Below, one piece after another: positions 33,768 through 41,631 of a stretch of 46,927 nucleotides of DNA (the stretch's first letter is position 1; every line of letters begins with the position of its first letter). The translations under genes were made by a program, and so were the position numbers. Below the pieces are notes generated by a model. It saw only the letters and a list, made by a program, of their open reading frames with translations, made no database searches and was not told where the DNA came from. The stretch spans positions 1 through 46,927 of the forward strand of contig CALQIX020000027.1 in assembly GCA_943330745.2 (NCBI GenBank), written 5' to 3'. Origin of the DNA: Lishizhenia tianjinensis. GTDB lineage: Bacteria > Bacteroidota > Bacteroidia > Flavobacteriales_D > Crocinitomicaceae.

Positions 33768-34265
33768 TTATTTTTTCTCATTCTCATGAGTGAAAGATTG
33801 GACGATTCGCGCTACAACGGGACAAATGAGCGTGTTTTGAACGGTTAAATCCAATATTTGATACATGTTTTTTCTATCCGTATGTGGATATTCCCGACAG
33901 GCAAGAGGTCTAACATCATAGATAGAACAAGTATTATCGCTCGAAAGAAAATTGCAAGGAGATTTTTTCAACACGTAATCGCCTTCATCATCCATGATTA
34001 ATAAATCTTGAATGAGCTTACTCTCTTTTATACGCAGGTGTTTTGAAATACGTCTAATATCTGCATCACGAAAAATGGGACTGGTAGTTTTACAGCAATT
34101 AGCGCAAGTTAAACAATCCATTTTTTTAAATTCAGAAACATGCTTGGTATGAAATAAATCATCCAACTGAGCAGGTTTTCTTTTCTTAAGATTGATCGCC
34201 ATTTTTTGAGTGGCTTTTAGTTCCATTTTGGCTATTTCAATGCTTTTTTTGTCTGTTGGATTCAC
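33768..34265 (-). CDS. YkgJ-type Cys-cluster protein (predicted Fe-S or zinc)
   Basis: 165 residues if started at the GTG at 34265; an internal ATG (residue 14) is possible. Two Cys clusters: C-L-T-C-A-N-C-C at about 55-62 and C-N-F-L-S-S-D-N-T-C-S-I-Y-D-V-R-P-L-A-C-R-E-Y-P (written in parts: CNF, NTCSIYDVRP, ACREYP) typical of the YkgJ/CxxCxxCC family, which are annotated as putative metal-cluster proteins of unknown function. The N-terminal part is charged and helical. Single gene, divergent from the flavoprotein. Confidence 0.85.
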   Translation of the reverse strand: MNPTDKKSIEIAKMELKATQKMAINLKKRKPAQLDDLFHTKHVSEFKKMDCLTCANCCKTTSPIFRDADIRRISKHLRIKESKLIQDLLIMDDEGDYVLKKSPCNFLSSDNTCSIYDVRPLACREYPHTDRKNMYQILDLTVQNTLICPVVARIVQSFTHENEKK

Positions 34266-34331
34266 TGTAGTGTTAAAAAAAGAAATTCAATCGTTGCGTT
34301 TACCTATATTTACAGCGAATTTACAAATAAT

Positions 34332-35822
34332 ATGGAACGTTTTGACTTAGTTGTAATTGGAGGAGGGCCAGCAGGATATGCGGCTGCCATGCGTGGTATC
34401 GATTTTGGAAAACGTGTTTGTTTGATTGAGAAAGATAAAGTAGGTGGGGCAGGGGTTTACAATGGTGCTCTTTCTTCTAAAACACTATGGGAATTATCCA
34501 ATAGAGTTCGGGACGTTAACGACATGATTGTCTCCAAAGGACGAACAAAGTTTGAAATTTCTTGGGAGGACGTGAAACAAAATTTGGCAGAAGCGATTTT
34601 TGAACGAAAATTTCAATACTCGGCACACATCAAATTATTGCAGACCGAAACAATGAATAAACTATTAACCTACGAACGAGGGTTTGGTAAGTTGACTTCA
34701 AAGAATGAAATTGTAATCGACCATGAGGGAGAACAAAAAACGATTTGGGCAGAAAATATTATACTTTCCACAGGAAGTAGACCCCGTAAAATGCCTGATA
34801 TTGAAGTAGATGAGGAAACTATTTTAACGAGTGATGGCATTGATAATGTTTCTGACTTCCCGAAAAGCTTGGTGATAGTTGGGGCAGGGGTAATTGGGTG
34901 TGAATATGCAACTATTTTCTCCAACTTCGGAAAAACGAAAGTCTATATCATTGATCGACAAGATCATATTTTGCCTTTTGAAGATGGTGATATTACTACA
35001 TTAATTGCGAAAAACTTAGTAAATAGAGGTGTTACCATACATTCAAATGCGAAATTAGAAAGATTGGTAAAAGTAGGAAATGAAGTAGAATATGAACTTT
35101 CATATCCTGATGGTTCTCGTGAAGTAATTCGTGTTGAAAAGGCTCTTTTATCGATTGGTAGACAGCCTAATATTGAAAATCTCGGGTTAGAAAATGCTGG
35201 GGTTGAAATGTCAAAAAGAGGAGTTCACATCGGTGATGAAGATACGCGTACCAATGTACCAAACATCTATGCTGTCGGAGATGTTTCCGGAAGAATCGCT
35301 CTAGTAAATATGGGGGAAATTGAAGCGAGACATGCAGTTGAAAAAATGTTTGGTAACAAGCCCGAATTATTGAATTACGATAATATCTGTACCATCATGT
35401 TCTTGAACCCAGAGGTTGCTGCCGTTGGGATTAACGAACAACAAGCAATTGCTCAAAATATCCCGGTAAAAGTTGTTAAAATGGATTATTCATTGATTAC
35501 TAGGGCAATTGCGATGCGCCAAACGCAAGGCTTCTTTAAAATCATTGTAACAAACGATAAAGACATGAAGATTTTAGGGATGCGCGTTGTCGGTGCACAT
35601 GCTTCAACAGCTATTCAAGCAATTGGACTGTTAGTGAAACTAAATATGTCTATCGAGGTACTTTCCGAGTTGATTCATCCGCATCCATCTATAGTTGAAG
35701 GAATTCAGGAATGTGTTCGAATGTTGTTAAATCGTTCCATTTTTAAATCATCTGTTTTCAAAGATAAATTAGCCTGTTATTCGTTGGTTAATGGCGTAAA
35801 AACACCCTTGGAAAGATTGTGA
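34332..35822 (+). CDS. Pyridine-nucleotide-disulfide-reductase-fold flavoprotein lacking the redox cysteines
   Basis: 496 residues. FAD motif V-V-I-G-G-G-P-A-G-Y-A-A-A near the N-terminus, NAD(P) motif V-I-V-G-A-G-V-I-G-C-E-Y at about 180-190, FAD motif Y-A-V-G-D-V-S-G, and C-terminal dimer domain with H-P-H-P-S-I-V-E, the His/Glu of lipoamide dehydrogenases. But where lipoamide dehydrogenase has G-G-T-C-x4-C, this has G-G-A-G41-V-Y-N-G-A46-L-S-S-K: both cysteines are replaced (Gly, Ala). It therefore cannot do dithiol chemistry and may instead be a transhydrogenase like SthA, which also lacks the second Cys, or an NAD(P)H:quinone-type oxidoreductase. No 2-oxo-acid dehydrogenase genes adjoin. 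Often annotated as a lipoamide dehydrogenase family protein. Confidence 0.88.
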   Translation: MERFDLVVIGGGPAGYAAAMRGIDFGKRVCLIEKDKVGGAGVYNGALSSKTLWELSNRVRDVNDMIVSKGRTKFEISWEDVKQNLAEAIFERKFQYSAHIKLLQTETMNKLLTYERGFGKLTSKNEIVIDHEGEQKTIWAENIILSTGSRPRKMPDIEVDEETILTSDGIDNVSDFPKSLVIVGAGVIGCEYATIFSNFGKTKVYIIDRQDHILPFEDGDITTLIAKNLVNRGVTIHSNAKLERLVKVGNEVEYELSYPDGSREVIRVEKALLSIGRQPNIENLGLENAGVEMSKRGVHIGDEDTRTNVPNIYAVGDVSGRIALVNMGEIEARHAVEKMFGNKPELLNYDNICTIMFLNPEVAAVGINEQQAIAQNIPVKVVKMDYSLITRAIAMRQTQGFFKIIVTNDKDMKILGMRVVGAHASTAIQAIGLLVKLNMSIEVLSELIHPHPSIVEGIQECVRMLLNRSIFKSSVFKDKLACYSLVNGVKTPLERL

Positions 35823-35839
35823 TTTCATGAATCTTTTTT
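35812..35839 (+). terminator. Possible AT-rich terminator between convergent genes
   Basis: AAAGATT (35812-35818) can pair with AATCTTT (35830-35836), loop of eleven bases, followed by more T. It overlaps the ends of both flanking genes. Weak hairpin, low confidence. Confidence 0.3.
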
Positions 35840-36253
35840 GAACCTAATTGCGCTCATTTTTATTCCTAAACCAAGTCCAATATTCCATTTTCCATTTGAT
35901 GTCGAAGTTTTAGTTGTATAATACAGCGGTACTTGAAATGCTAAAGATTTATATGTGTAGGTTATTCCAAAACCTAAAGTGGGTATTACAACCGAATTTT
36001 TTGTTGTTCCGGAATCTTCTTTAAATCGTAGTGATGGCAGCATGCCGATTAAAATTTGTGATTTTCCAAAGCCGTATCCTAATGCTGGTCCGGTAAAGTT
36101 TACAAAAGCTCCGCGATCAACGTAGCCGCTCACAAAAGTTCCCCAATATGGAATTACAAGAACTTCCTTGGTAGGAATTTGTATGTGGTGACTTGTTTGA
36201 CCAATTGATAGAAAGTGAATGGATAACAGAATAGAGAATAATAATTTTTTCAT
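35825..36253 (-). CDS. Small predicted outer-membrane beta-barrel protein
   Basis: 142 residues from the ATG at 36253; the frame is open to 36286, but the signal peptide M-K-K-L-L-F-S-I-L-L-S-I-H-F-L-S-I-G-Q begins at 36253. After cleavage, strands such as V-N-F-T-G-P-A-L-G-Y-G-F and W-N-I-G-L-G-L-G-I-K suggest a small barrel. No family recognised. Convergent with the flavoprotein gene; divergent from menI with a 150-base very AT-rich gap. Confidence 0.65.
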   Translation of the reverse strand: MKKLLFSILLSIHFLSIGQTSHHIQIPTKEVLVIPYWGTFVSGYVDRGAFVNFTGPALGYGFGKSQILIGMLPSLRFKEDSGTTKNSVVIPTLGFGITYTYKSLAFQVPLYYTTKTSTSNGKWNIGLGLGIKMSAIRFKKDS

Positions 36254-36368
36254 GGAAATTAATTTTAGTAAATCTACATCTTTCATATTATATAGAATGT
36301 TATATAATTAATATTATGTTAAATAGAATAATTGTATGAGTATCGAGAAAGTTAAACAATCAAATAAC

Positions 36369-36399
36369 TTTGCTTCTTCTGATACTTCAATTACCTTTG
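36369..36399 (+). promoter_or_regulatory. Promoter of the menaquinone operon
   Basis: TTTG (36369-36372), 19 bases, TACCTTTG (36392-36399), then four bases and the menI ATG at 36404. It matches the Bacteroidetes consensus at both elements and predicts a leaderless message. The rest of the 150-base gap (36254-36368) is extremely AT-rich, with an imperfect direct repeat of TTATATAGAAT / TTAAATAGAAT. Confidence 0.7.
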
Positions 36400-36403
36400 T
36401 AGC

Positions 36404-36823
36404 ATGTTAAAACAAGTCTCTATTGATTTAGTAAATTCCATGAATAAAAACACACTCATGGAAACACTTGGTATTGAGTGCGTAGAAATTGGCGCTGATT
36501 ATGTGATTTCTAGAATGCCTGTGGATCATCGCACGCAGCAACCGATAGGACTTTTACACGGTGGCGCAAGCATGGCCTTAATTGAAAGTATTGGATCCAT
36601 GGGTTCTACATTGTTAATTGATCTGGAAAAAGAATCACCAGTTGGATTAGAGATTAATGCAAATCACATTTCAGGAGTTCGTTCAGGTTTTGTGCGAGCA
36701 ATTGGAAAAATTGTCCATGCAGGAAAAAGAACCCATTTGTGGCAAGTGGATATTTTTGATGAAGAAACTAACAAATTAGTTTGTACAGGACGGTTGACTG
36801 TAATGATCATTCAAAAAAAGTAA
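36404..36823 (+). CDS. menI: Hotdog-fold thioesterase, probable 1,4-dihydroxy-2-naphthoyl-CoA hydrolase
   Basis: 139 residues. PaaI/YdiI-type hotdog fold: G-L-L-H-G-G-A-S-M-A-L-I-E-S (the His/Gly turn and Glu used by this group), G-L-E-I-N-A-N-H-I and L-W-Q-V-D-I-F. These enzymes release CoA from aryl- or acyl-CoA. Because it directly precedes menF and menD, hydrolysis of DHNA-CoA in menaquinone synthesis is the likely role; without the context it would only be a PaaI-family thioesterase. Cytoplasmic. First gene of the operon; menF follows after five bases. Confidence 0.85.
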   Translation: MLKQVSIDLVNSMNKNTLMETLGIECVEIGADYVISRMPVDHRTQQPIGLLHGGASMALIESIGSMGSTLLIDLEKESPVGLEINANHISGVRSGFVRAIGKIVHAGKRTHLWQVDIFDEETNKLVCTGRLTVMIIQKK

Positions 36824-36828
36824 TACCA

Positions 36829-37818
36829 TTGAGTGATTTTCTTGCATATCGTTTCCCTGATCATTCTGCACTCCATTTTTTAGGTGAATTTGAAGTGTGT
36901 GATAATGTTTCCGAACTTTCAGATTCCTTTATTATTGCTGATTTTCTGAATGAAAATCACTTTGTTTTCAATGGATCTGAAGTGCCGGAAGTCAATGATT
37001 TCAATTGGCATTTTTCTACAGACTTACCCCCTGAAATTCAAAAGGACGCATATATCAAACATGCATCAGGAATACTACAAGCAATTCGTTTGTTGGGCAT
37101 GAAAAAGGTAGTTTTTTCAAGAGTTAAACACGCTGAATTTTCCGCAGATAAAGTCATTCATTTTTTCAACGATTTATGCAATAAATACCCTAAAGCATTT
37201 GTTTATTTGGCTTCCTCTCCCCTTTTTGGTACTTGGATTGGTGCTTCACCTGAGATTCTCTTGGAAGTACATGGAAATCATGTTTTTACTATGTCATTGG
37301 CTGCAACAAAAAGTACAGAAAATGCTGAAGAATGGAATCAAAAGGAACTTTTGGAACAACAATATGTTACTGATTTTATTTTAGAATCTTTGAGCGAAAA
37401 TGGCATAGATTCATACGATAAAAATGGCCCGTATACCTTTGAGGCAGGTCCAGTAAAGCACTTGCGGACTGATATTAGTTTTGATTTAGGTTCATTGACT
37501 CCTATTGAAATAACAACTGCGCTCCACCCTACTCCAGCTGTTAGTGGATTACCGAGGGCTCTGGCAATTGAAATGATTGAGGCTGTTGAAAAGCATGATT
37601 TGAAATATGATAGATCTTTGTATACGGGATTTTTAGGTAAAATTTCTACCGATGGAACTAAACTTTATGTTAACTTGCGTTGTTGTCAATTATTCAGCGA
37701 TACAGCTTGTTTATATTTGGGTGGTGGGTTCACTAAAGATTCAATAGTTGAAGATGAATGGGAAGAAACTGAAAGAAAAAGTAAAACATTATTATCTGTA
37801 ATTCAAGATGTTAAATAA
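36829..37818 (+). CDS. menF: Isochorismate synthase
   Basis: 329 residues from a TTG at 36829, five bases after the menI stop. The open frame reaches back to 36781 within menI, but no ATG lies near the expected N-terminus, so the TTG is the most likely start; this is the least certain point. Chorismate-binding fold: W-I-G-A-S-P-E-I-L-L, M-S-L-A-A-T-K, E-A-G-P-V-K-H-L-R-T-D-I, L-H-P-T-P-A-V-S-G-L-P-R and G-F-L-G. Converts chorismate to isochorismate, the first step toward menaquinone. The N-terminal half is shorter than in Escherichia coli MenF (about 430 residues). Its end overlaps menD by eleven bases. Confidence 0.92.
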   Translation: MSDFLAYRFPDHSALHFLGEFEVCDNVSELSDSFIIADFLNENHFVFNGSEVPEVNDFNWHFSTDLPPEIQKDAYIKHASGILQAIRLLGMKKVVFSRVKHAEFSADKVIHFFNDLCNKYPKAFVYLASSPLFGTWIGASPEILLEVHGNHVFTMSLAATKSTENAEEWNQKELLEQQYVTDFILESLSENGIDSYDKNGPYTFEAGPVKHLRTDISFDLGSLTPIEITTALHPTPAVSGLPRALAIEMIEAVEKHDLKYDRSLYTGFLGKISTDGTKLYVNLRCCQLFSDTACLYLGGGFTKDSIVEDEWEETERKSKTLLSVIQDVK

Positions 37819-39511
37819 TATTACCTCAAGTAATAAATTAATAGTCCAATCTATTGTTTCCGCTTGTGTAGCATTTGGAATTAAGCGTGTCGTTATTTGT
37901 CCTGGTTCTCGTAACGCCCCGTTTAGTATAGCTTTTGATAATCATCCAACTATTCAAACATTTGTTGTACATGATGAACGATCAGCCGCATTTTTCGCAC
38001 TTGGAATGATTGACGAATTAAATGAACCGGTTGCCTTGGTTTGTACCTCTGGTTCGGCAATTCAAAATTTTTCACCTGCTGTTTCAGAAGCGTTTTATCG
38101 GGAATTACCATTAATTGTTATTTCAGCAGATCGTCCAAAAGCATGGGTAGATCAAGGAGATGGACAAACTATTCGGCAAGAAAATGTGCTCAAAGATCAC
38201 GTAAACTATTTTTTAGATCTGACTGATGATCAAACATCCGAGGAATATCAGTGGTTTGCTAAACGCGAATTAAACACCGCCTTTTTACAGGCATTGAATG
38301 ATTGGAAGGGTCCTATCCATATCAATGTTGGACTGCATGAACCGTTGTATGATACATCAGAAATTTCAGTAACTCCTTTTGATAAAAGAGAAGAGGTTTC
38401 TTTCAATTCAATGTTTCAGGCAGATACACAAGAAACAATTAAAAACTCTCTTTCGTCCAAAATATTGGTTTTATGTGGTCAAATGACGGAGAATAATCAA
38501 TTACAGGAATTAATAACACGTTTTTCGTTCAATTCGAATGTTGCAGTGCTTGTGGAAAACACCTCAAATATTACTCATTCAAACTTTGTGCATTGTATAG
38601 ATCGCGCACTGAATATGATATCAGACGATAAAATCGCTGATTTTAAACCAGATATTTTGATTACGCTAGGTGGTGCCGTTGTTTCTAAAAAGATTAAATC
38701 CTTTCTCCGAAAACACTCACCAAAACAACATTGGAAAATTGGTCATTCATTTCCTTATATGGATACCTACCAGTGTGTTACTCACGTTTTTAGAATGCAT
38801 CCCGTTGAATTTTTTCATCAAACTAATGCATTAGAATATCCAAAAAATACGATTAACTACGGTGCTTTGTGGCAACAAAAAGACATTTTAGCCAAAGATA
38901 AAGCGAACGAACTTTTTGATCAGTTGCCCCACTCAGATATACGGGTTTTTGATCTATTATTTCAATACATTCCAACTAACTCGGTTTTACACATGGCCAA
39001 TAGCTCTGTTGTTCGTTATTGTCAGTTATTTGACCCGATAGGTGGAATTGAATATCGAGGTAATCGTGGAACAAGTGGAATTGATGGAAGCAGCAGTACA
39101 GCAGTTGGCGCTTCGGTTGCTAATCCGAATAAATTACATGTTTTAGTAACGGGTGACATCTCATTTTTTTATGATAGTAATGCCTTCTGGAATAGCTATT
39201 TAGGCGAGAATTTACATATTATATTATTGAATAATTCAGGTGGGGGTATTTTTAGAATTATTCCTGGACCATCAACTTCTCCGCAACGGGATACCTACTT
39301 TGAAGCAACGCATTCAACCGATGCAAAAGGAATTTGTGAATCGTATTCGATTAACTATCAATCAGCGGATTCGTTAGAAGATGCTCAATCTATACTTGCT
39401 CATTTTTTCACGCCATCCGCCAATGGAAGGCCAAAATTAGTAGAAATTAAAACACCAAGAGAAGAAAATTCAACGGTACTTGATGCTTATTTTTCTTACC
39501 TTAAATCCTAG
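37808..39511 (+). CDS. menD: 2-succinyl-5-enolpyruvyl-6-hydroxy-3-cyclohexene-1-carboxylate synthase
   Basis: 567 residues, the usual length. Thiamine-diphosphate enzyme joining isochorismate and 2-oxoglutarate. Signatures: N-terminal C-P-G-S-R-N-A-P and H-D-E-R-S-A-A-F-F-A-L-G (the conserved Glu region), D-Q-G-D-G-Q-T-I-R-Q and the ThDP-binding G-D-I-S-F-F-Y-D-S-N followed by N-N-S-G-G-G-I-F. Cytoplasmic. Overlaps menF by eleven bases, so co-translated. Later menaquinone genes (menH, menC, menE, menB, menA) are not in the window. Confidence 0.96.
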   Translation: MLNNITSSNKLIVQSIVSACVAFGIKRVVICPGSRNAPFSIAFDNHPTIQTFVVHDERSAAFFALGMIDELNEPVALVCTSGSAIQNFSPAVSEAFYRELPLIVISADRPKAWVDQGDGQTIRQENVLKDHVNYFLDLTDDQTSEEYQWFAKRELNTAFLQALNDWKGPIHINVGLHEPLYDTSEISVTPFDKREEVSFNSMFQADTQETIKNSLSSKILVLCGQMTENNQLQELITRFSFNSNVAVLVENTSNITHSNFVHCIDRALNMISDDKIADFKPDILITLGGAVVSKKIKSFLRKHSPKQHWKIGHSFPYMDTYQCVTHVFRMHPVEFFHQTNALEYPKNTINYGALWQQKDILAKDKANELFDQLPHSDIRVFDLLFQYIPTNSVLHMANSSVVRYCQLFDPIGGIEYRGNRGTSGIDGSSSTAVGASVANPNKLHVLVTGDISFFYDSNAFWNSYLGENLHIILLNNSGGGIFRIIPGPSTSPQRDTYFEATHSTDAKGICESYSINYQSADSLEDAQSILAHFFTPSANGRPKLVEIKTPREENSTVLDAYFSYLKS

Positions 39512-39531
39512 ATTAATACTGGTAAAAGATG

Positions 39532-39539
39532 TACTTTTG
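39532..39539 (+). promoter_or_regulatory. Putative -7 box four bases before uvrB
   Basis: TACTTTTG ends four bases before the ATG at 39544. The uvrB start is fixed by family conservation, so the short spacing is not due to a wrong start call. No -33 TTG at the normal distance. Confidence 0.5.
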
Positions 39540-39543
39540 AAGT

Positions 39544-41571
39544 ATGGATTTTCATTTAGTTTCTGATTTTCAACCAACCGGAGACCAACCCGAGGCAATT
39601 CGTCAGTTGGTAGCTGGTATAAAGCAAGAAACACAAGCACAAACCTTACTAGGCGTAACAGGAAGTGGAAAAACCTTTACCATTGCTAATGTTATTCAAG
39701 AAATCAATCGGCCAACATTAATTTTATCGCATAATAAAACACTTGCAGCTCAGTTGTATGGGGAGTTTAAACAGTTTTTCCCAGACAATGCTGTTGAATA
39801 TTTCGTATCGTATTATGATTATTATCAACCGGAAGCTTACTTACCAACGACTGATACATATATTGAAAAAGACCTTCAGATTAATGATGAAATAGAAAAA
39901 TTAAGGTTATCGGCTACCTCTGCCCTATTGTCTGGTCGTAAAGATGTTTTGGTTGTAGCTTCCGTTTCTTGCATTTATGGTATTGGAAATCCCGATGAAT
40001 TTCAAAAAAGTATTTTATTTATCAAGAAAGGTGAAATCTATTCTCGTAACAAATTCCTCTTTCGTTTAGTTGAAAATTTGTACCAGCGAGCTACTGATAT
40101 TGATTTCAAAAGAGGTTGTTTTCGTGTTAAAGGCGACACAATCGAAATCTACCTTGCCTACGCTGATTATGGATTACGTGTTGAATTTTGGGGCGATGAA
40201 ATTGAAAAAATATCAGCTTTCGATCCTGAAACAAGCACCGTGCTTGAAATTTATGAAGAAATAAATATTTATCCCGCAAACATTTTTGTTTCAAGTCCGG
40301 AAAACACCAAACGAGCCGTAGATCTCATTTTTGAAGATATGGTTCTTCAGGTTGAAAACTTTAAAGAAGAAAAAAAAATATTTGAAGCGAAGCGATTAGA
40401 AGAAAGAGTTTCCTACGATTTAGAAATGATTCGTGAATTGGGATATTGCTCTGGTATTGAAAATTATTCGCGCTATTTTGATGGTCGAGAACCTGGCGAA
40501 CGTCCCTTTTGCTTAATCGATTATTTTCCGAAAGATTTTCTGTTAGTAGTTGATGAAAGCCATGTTACCATTCCGCAAGTCCGAGGTATGTATGCGGGAG
40601 ACCGTGCTCGAAAAATCAATTTGATCGATTATGGGTTCCGACTTCAAGCGGCAATAGACAATAGACCGTTGAGATTTGAAGAATTTGAAGGAATGATGAA
40701 TCAAGTGATTTATGTTTCTGCTACCCCTGCGGATTATGAATTACTCCATTCGGAAGGGATTGTTGTGGAACAAGTTATTCGGCCAACTGGATTATTGGAT
40801 CCTGTTATTGAGGTGCGACCTAGTTTAAATCAAATTGATGATTTGATGGAGGAAATTCAACGCAGAATAGCAGTAAATGAAAGAACATTGGTAACAACGC
40901 TAACCAAACGAATGGCGGAAGAGTTACAAAAGTATTTAGATAAAATGGGGATTAAATGTCGCTATATTCATTCGGACATTGATACCATTGAACGGGTTGA
41001 GATTCTTCGAGATTTACGTTTGGGAGAGTTTGATGTGTTGATTGGGGTGAATTTATTGCGAGAAGGTCTCGATTTACCAGAGGTTTCTTTTGTGGCTATT
41101 TTGGATGCAGATAAGGAAGGGTTTTTACGAAACGAACGTTCACTTACACAAACAATTGGTCGTGCGGCACGTAACATAAACGGATTCGTAATCATGTATG
41201 CGGATAAAATGACGAAATCGATGCAACGAACGATTGATGAAACGTCACGAAAAAAAAGTATTCAAATCGCTTATAATGAAGCACATGGATTAGTGCCGAC
41301 TGCCTTGAATAAATCAATAGATAAAATATTGGAATCCACCAAAGTTGCTGACGGTGATCCGGCCTTGCGATTATCTAAATATGAGCGTACTAAAATTGTT
41401 CAAAAAGCTGCTGAATCGACTGGTTTATATGTCGCTGCTGAGGACTTAGAAAAACAAATCATGTCCTTCAAAAAATTAATGGAAAAAGCAGCTAAGGAAT
41501 TAGACTTTTTAGAAGCCGCAAGATTACGAGATGAGATGAATCTCCTAATTTCCAAGCGCAATAAAAAATAA
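39544..41571 (+). CDS. uvrB: Excinuclease ABC subunit B
   Basis: 675 residues, typical. DEAD-like helicase fold with Walker A G-V-T-G-S-G-K-T, D-E-S-H, the beta-hairpin region Y-Y-D-Y-Y-Q-P-E-A-Y, motif E-G-L-D-L-P-E-V and Q-T-I-G-R-A-A-R-N, and a C-terminal UVR motif (about 632-667: L-E-K-Q-I..M-E-K-A-A-K-E-L-D-F-L-E-A-A-R-L-R-D) that binds UvrC. Damage-verification subunit in nucleotide excision repair. It follows menD by 32 bases and could be read through from that operon, but it has its own -7 box directly before the ATG. Confidence 0.98.
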   Translation: MDFHLVSDFQPTGDQPEAIRQLVAGIKQETQAQTLLGVTGSGKTFTIANVIQEINRPTLILSHNKTLAAQLYGEFKQFFPDNAVEYFVSYYDYYQPEAYLPTTDTYIEKDLQINDEIEKLRLSATSALLSGRKDVLVVASVSCIYGIGNPDEFQKSILFIKKGEIYSRNKFLFRLVENLYQRATDIDFKRGCFRVKGDTIEIYLAYADYGLRVEFWGDEIEKISAFDPETSTVLEIYEEINIYPANIFVSSPENTKRAVDLIFEDMVLQVENFKEEKKIFEAKRLEERVSYDLEMIRELGYCSGIENYSRYFDGREPGERPFCLIDYFPKDFLLVVDESHVTIPQVRGMYAGDRARKINLIDYGFRLQAAIDNRPLRFEEFEGMMNQVIYVSATPADYELLHSEGIVVEQVIRPTGLLDPVIEVRPSLNQIDDLMEEIQRRIAVNERTLVTTLTKRMAEELQKYLDKMGIKCRYIHSDIDTIERVEILRDLRLGEFDVLIGVNLLREGLDLPEVSFVAILDADKEGFLRNERSLTQTIGRAARNINGFVIMYADKMTKSMQRTIDETSRKKSIQIAYNEAHGLVPTALNKSIDKILESTKVADGDPALRLSKYERTKIVQKAAESTGLYVAAEDLEKQIMSFKKLMEKAAKELDFLEAARLRDEMNLLISKRNKK

Positions 41572-41608
41572 AGTATTTTGTAGAAGTAAATTATATCGAT
41601 AATCGAAT

Positions 41609-41616
41609 TATTTTTG
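41609..41616 (+). promoter_or_regulatory. Putative -7 box before the aminotransferase gene
   Basis: TATTTTTG ends 15 bases before the ATG at 41632. A TTTG at 41577-41580 is 28 bases away, longer than usual. Confidence 0.4.
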
Positions 41617-41631
41617 TAAAAAAAAAGAAAA

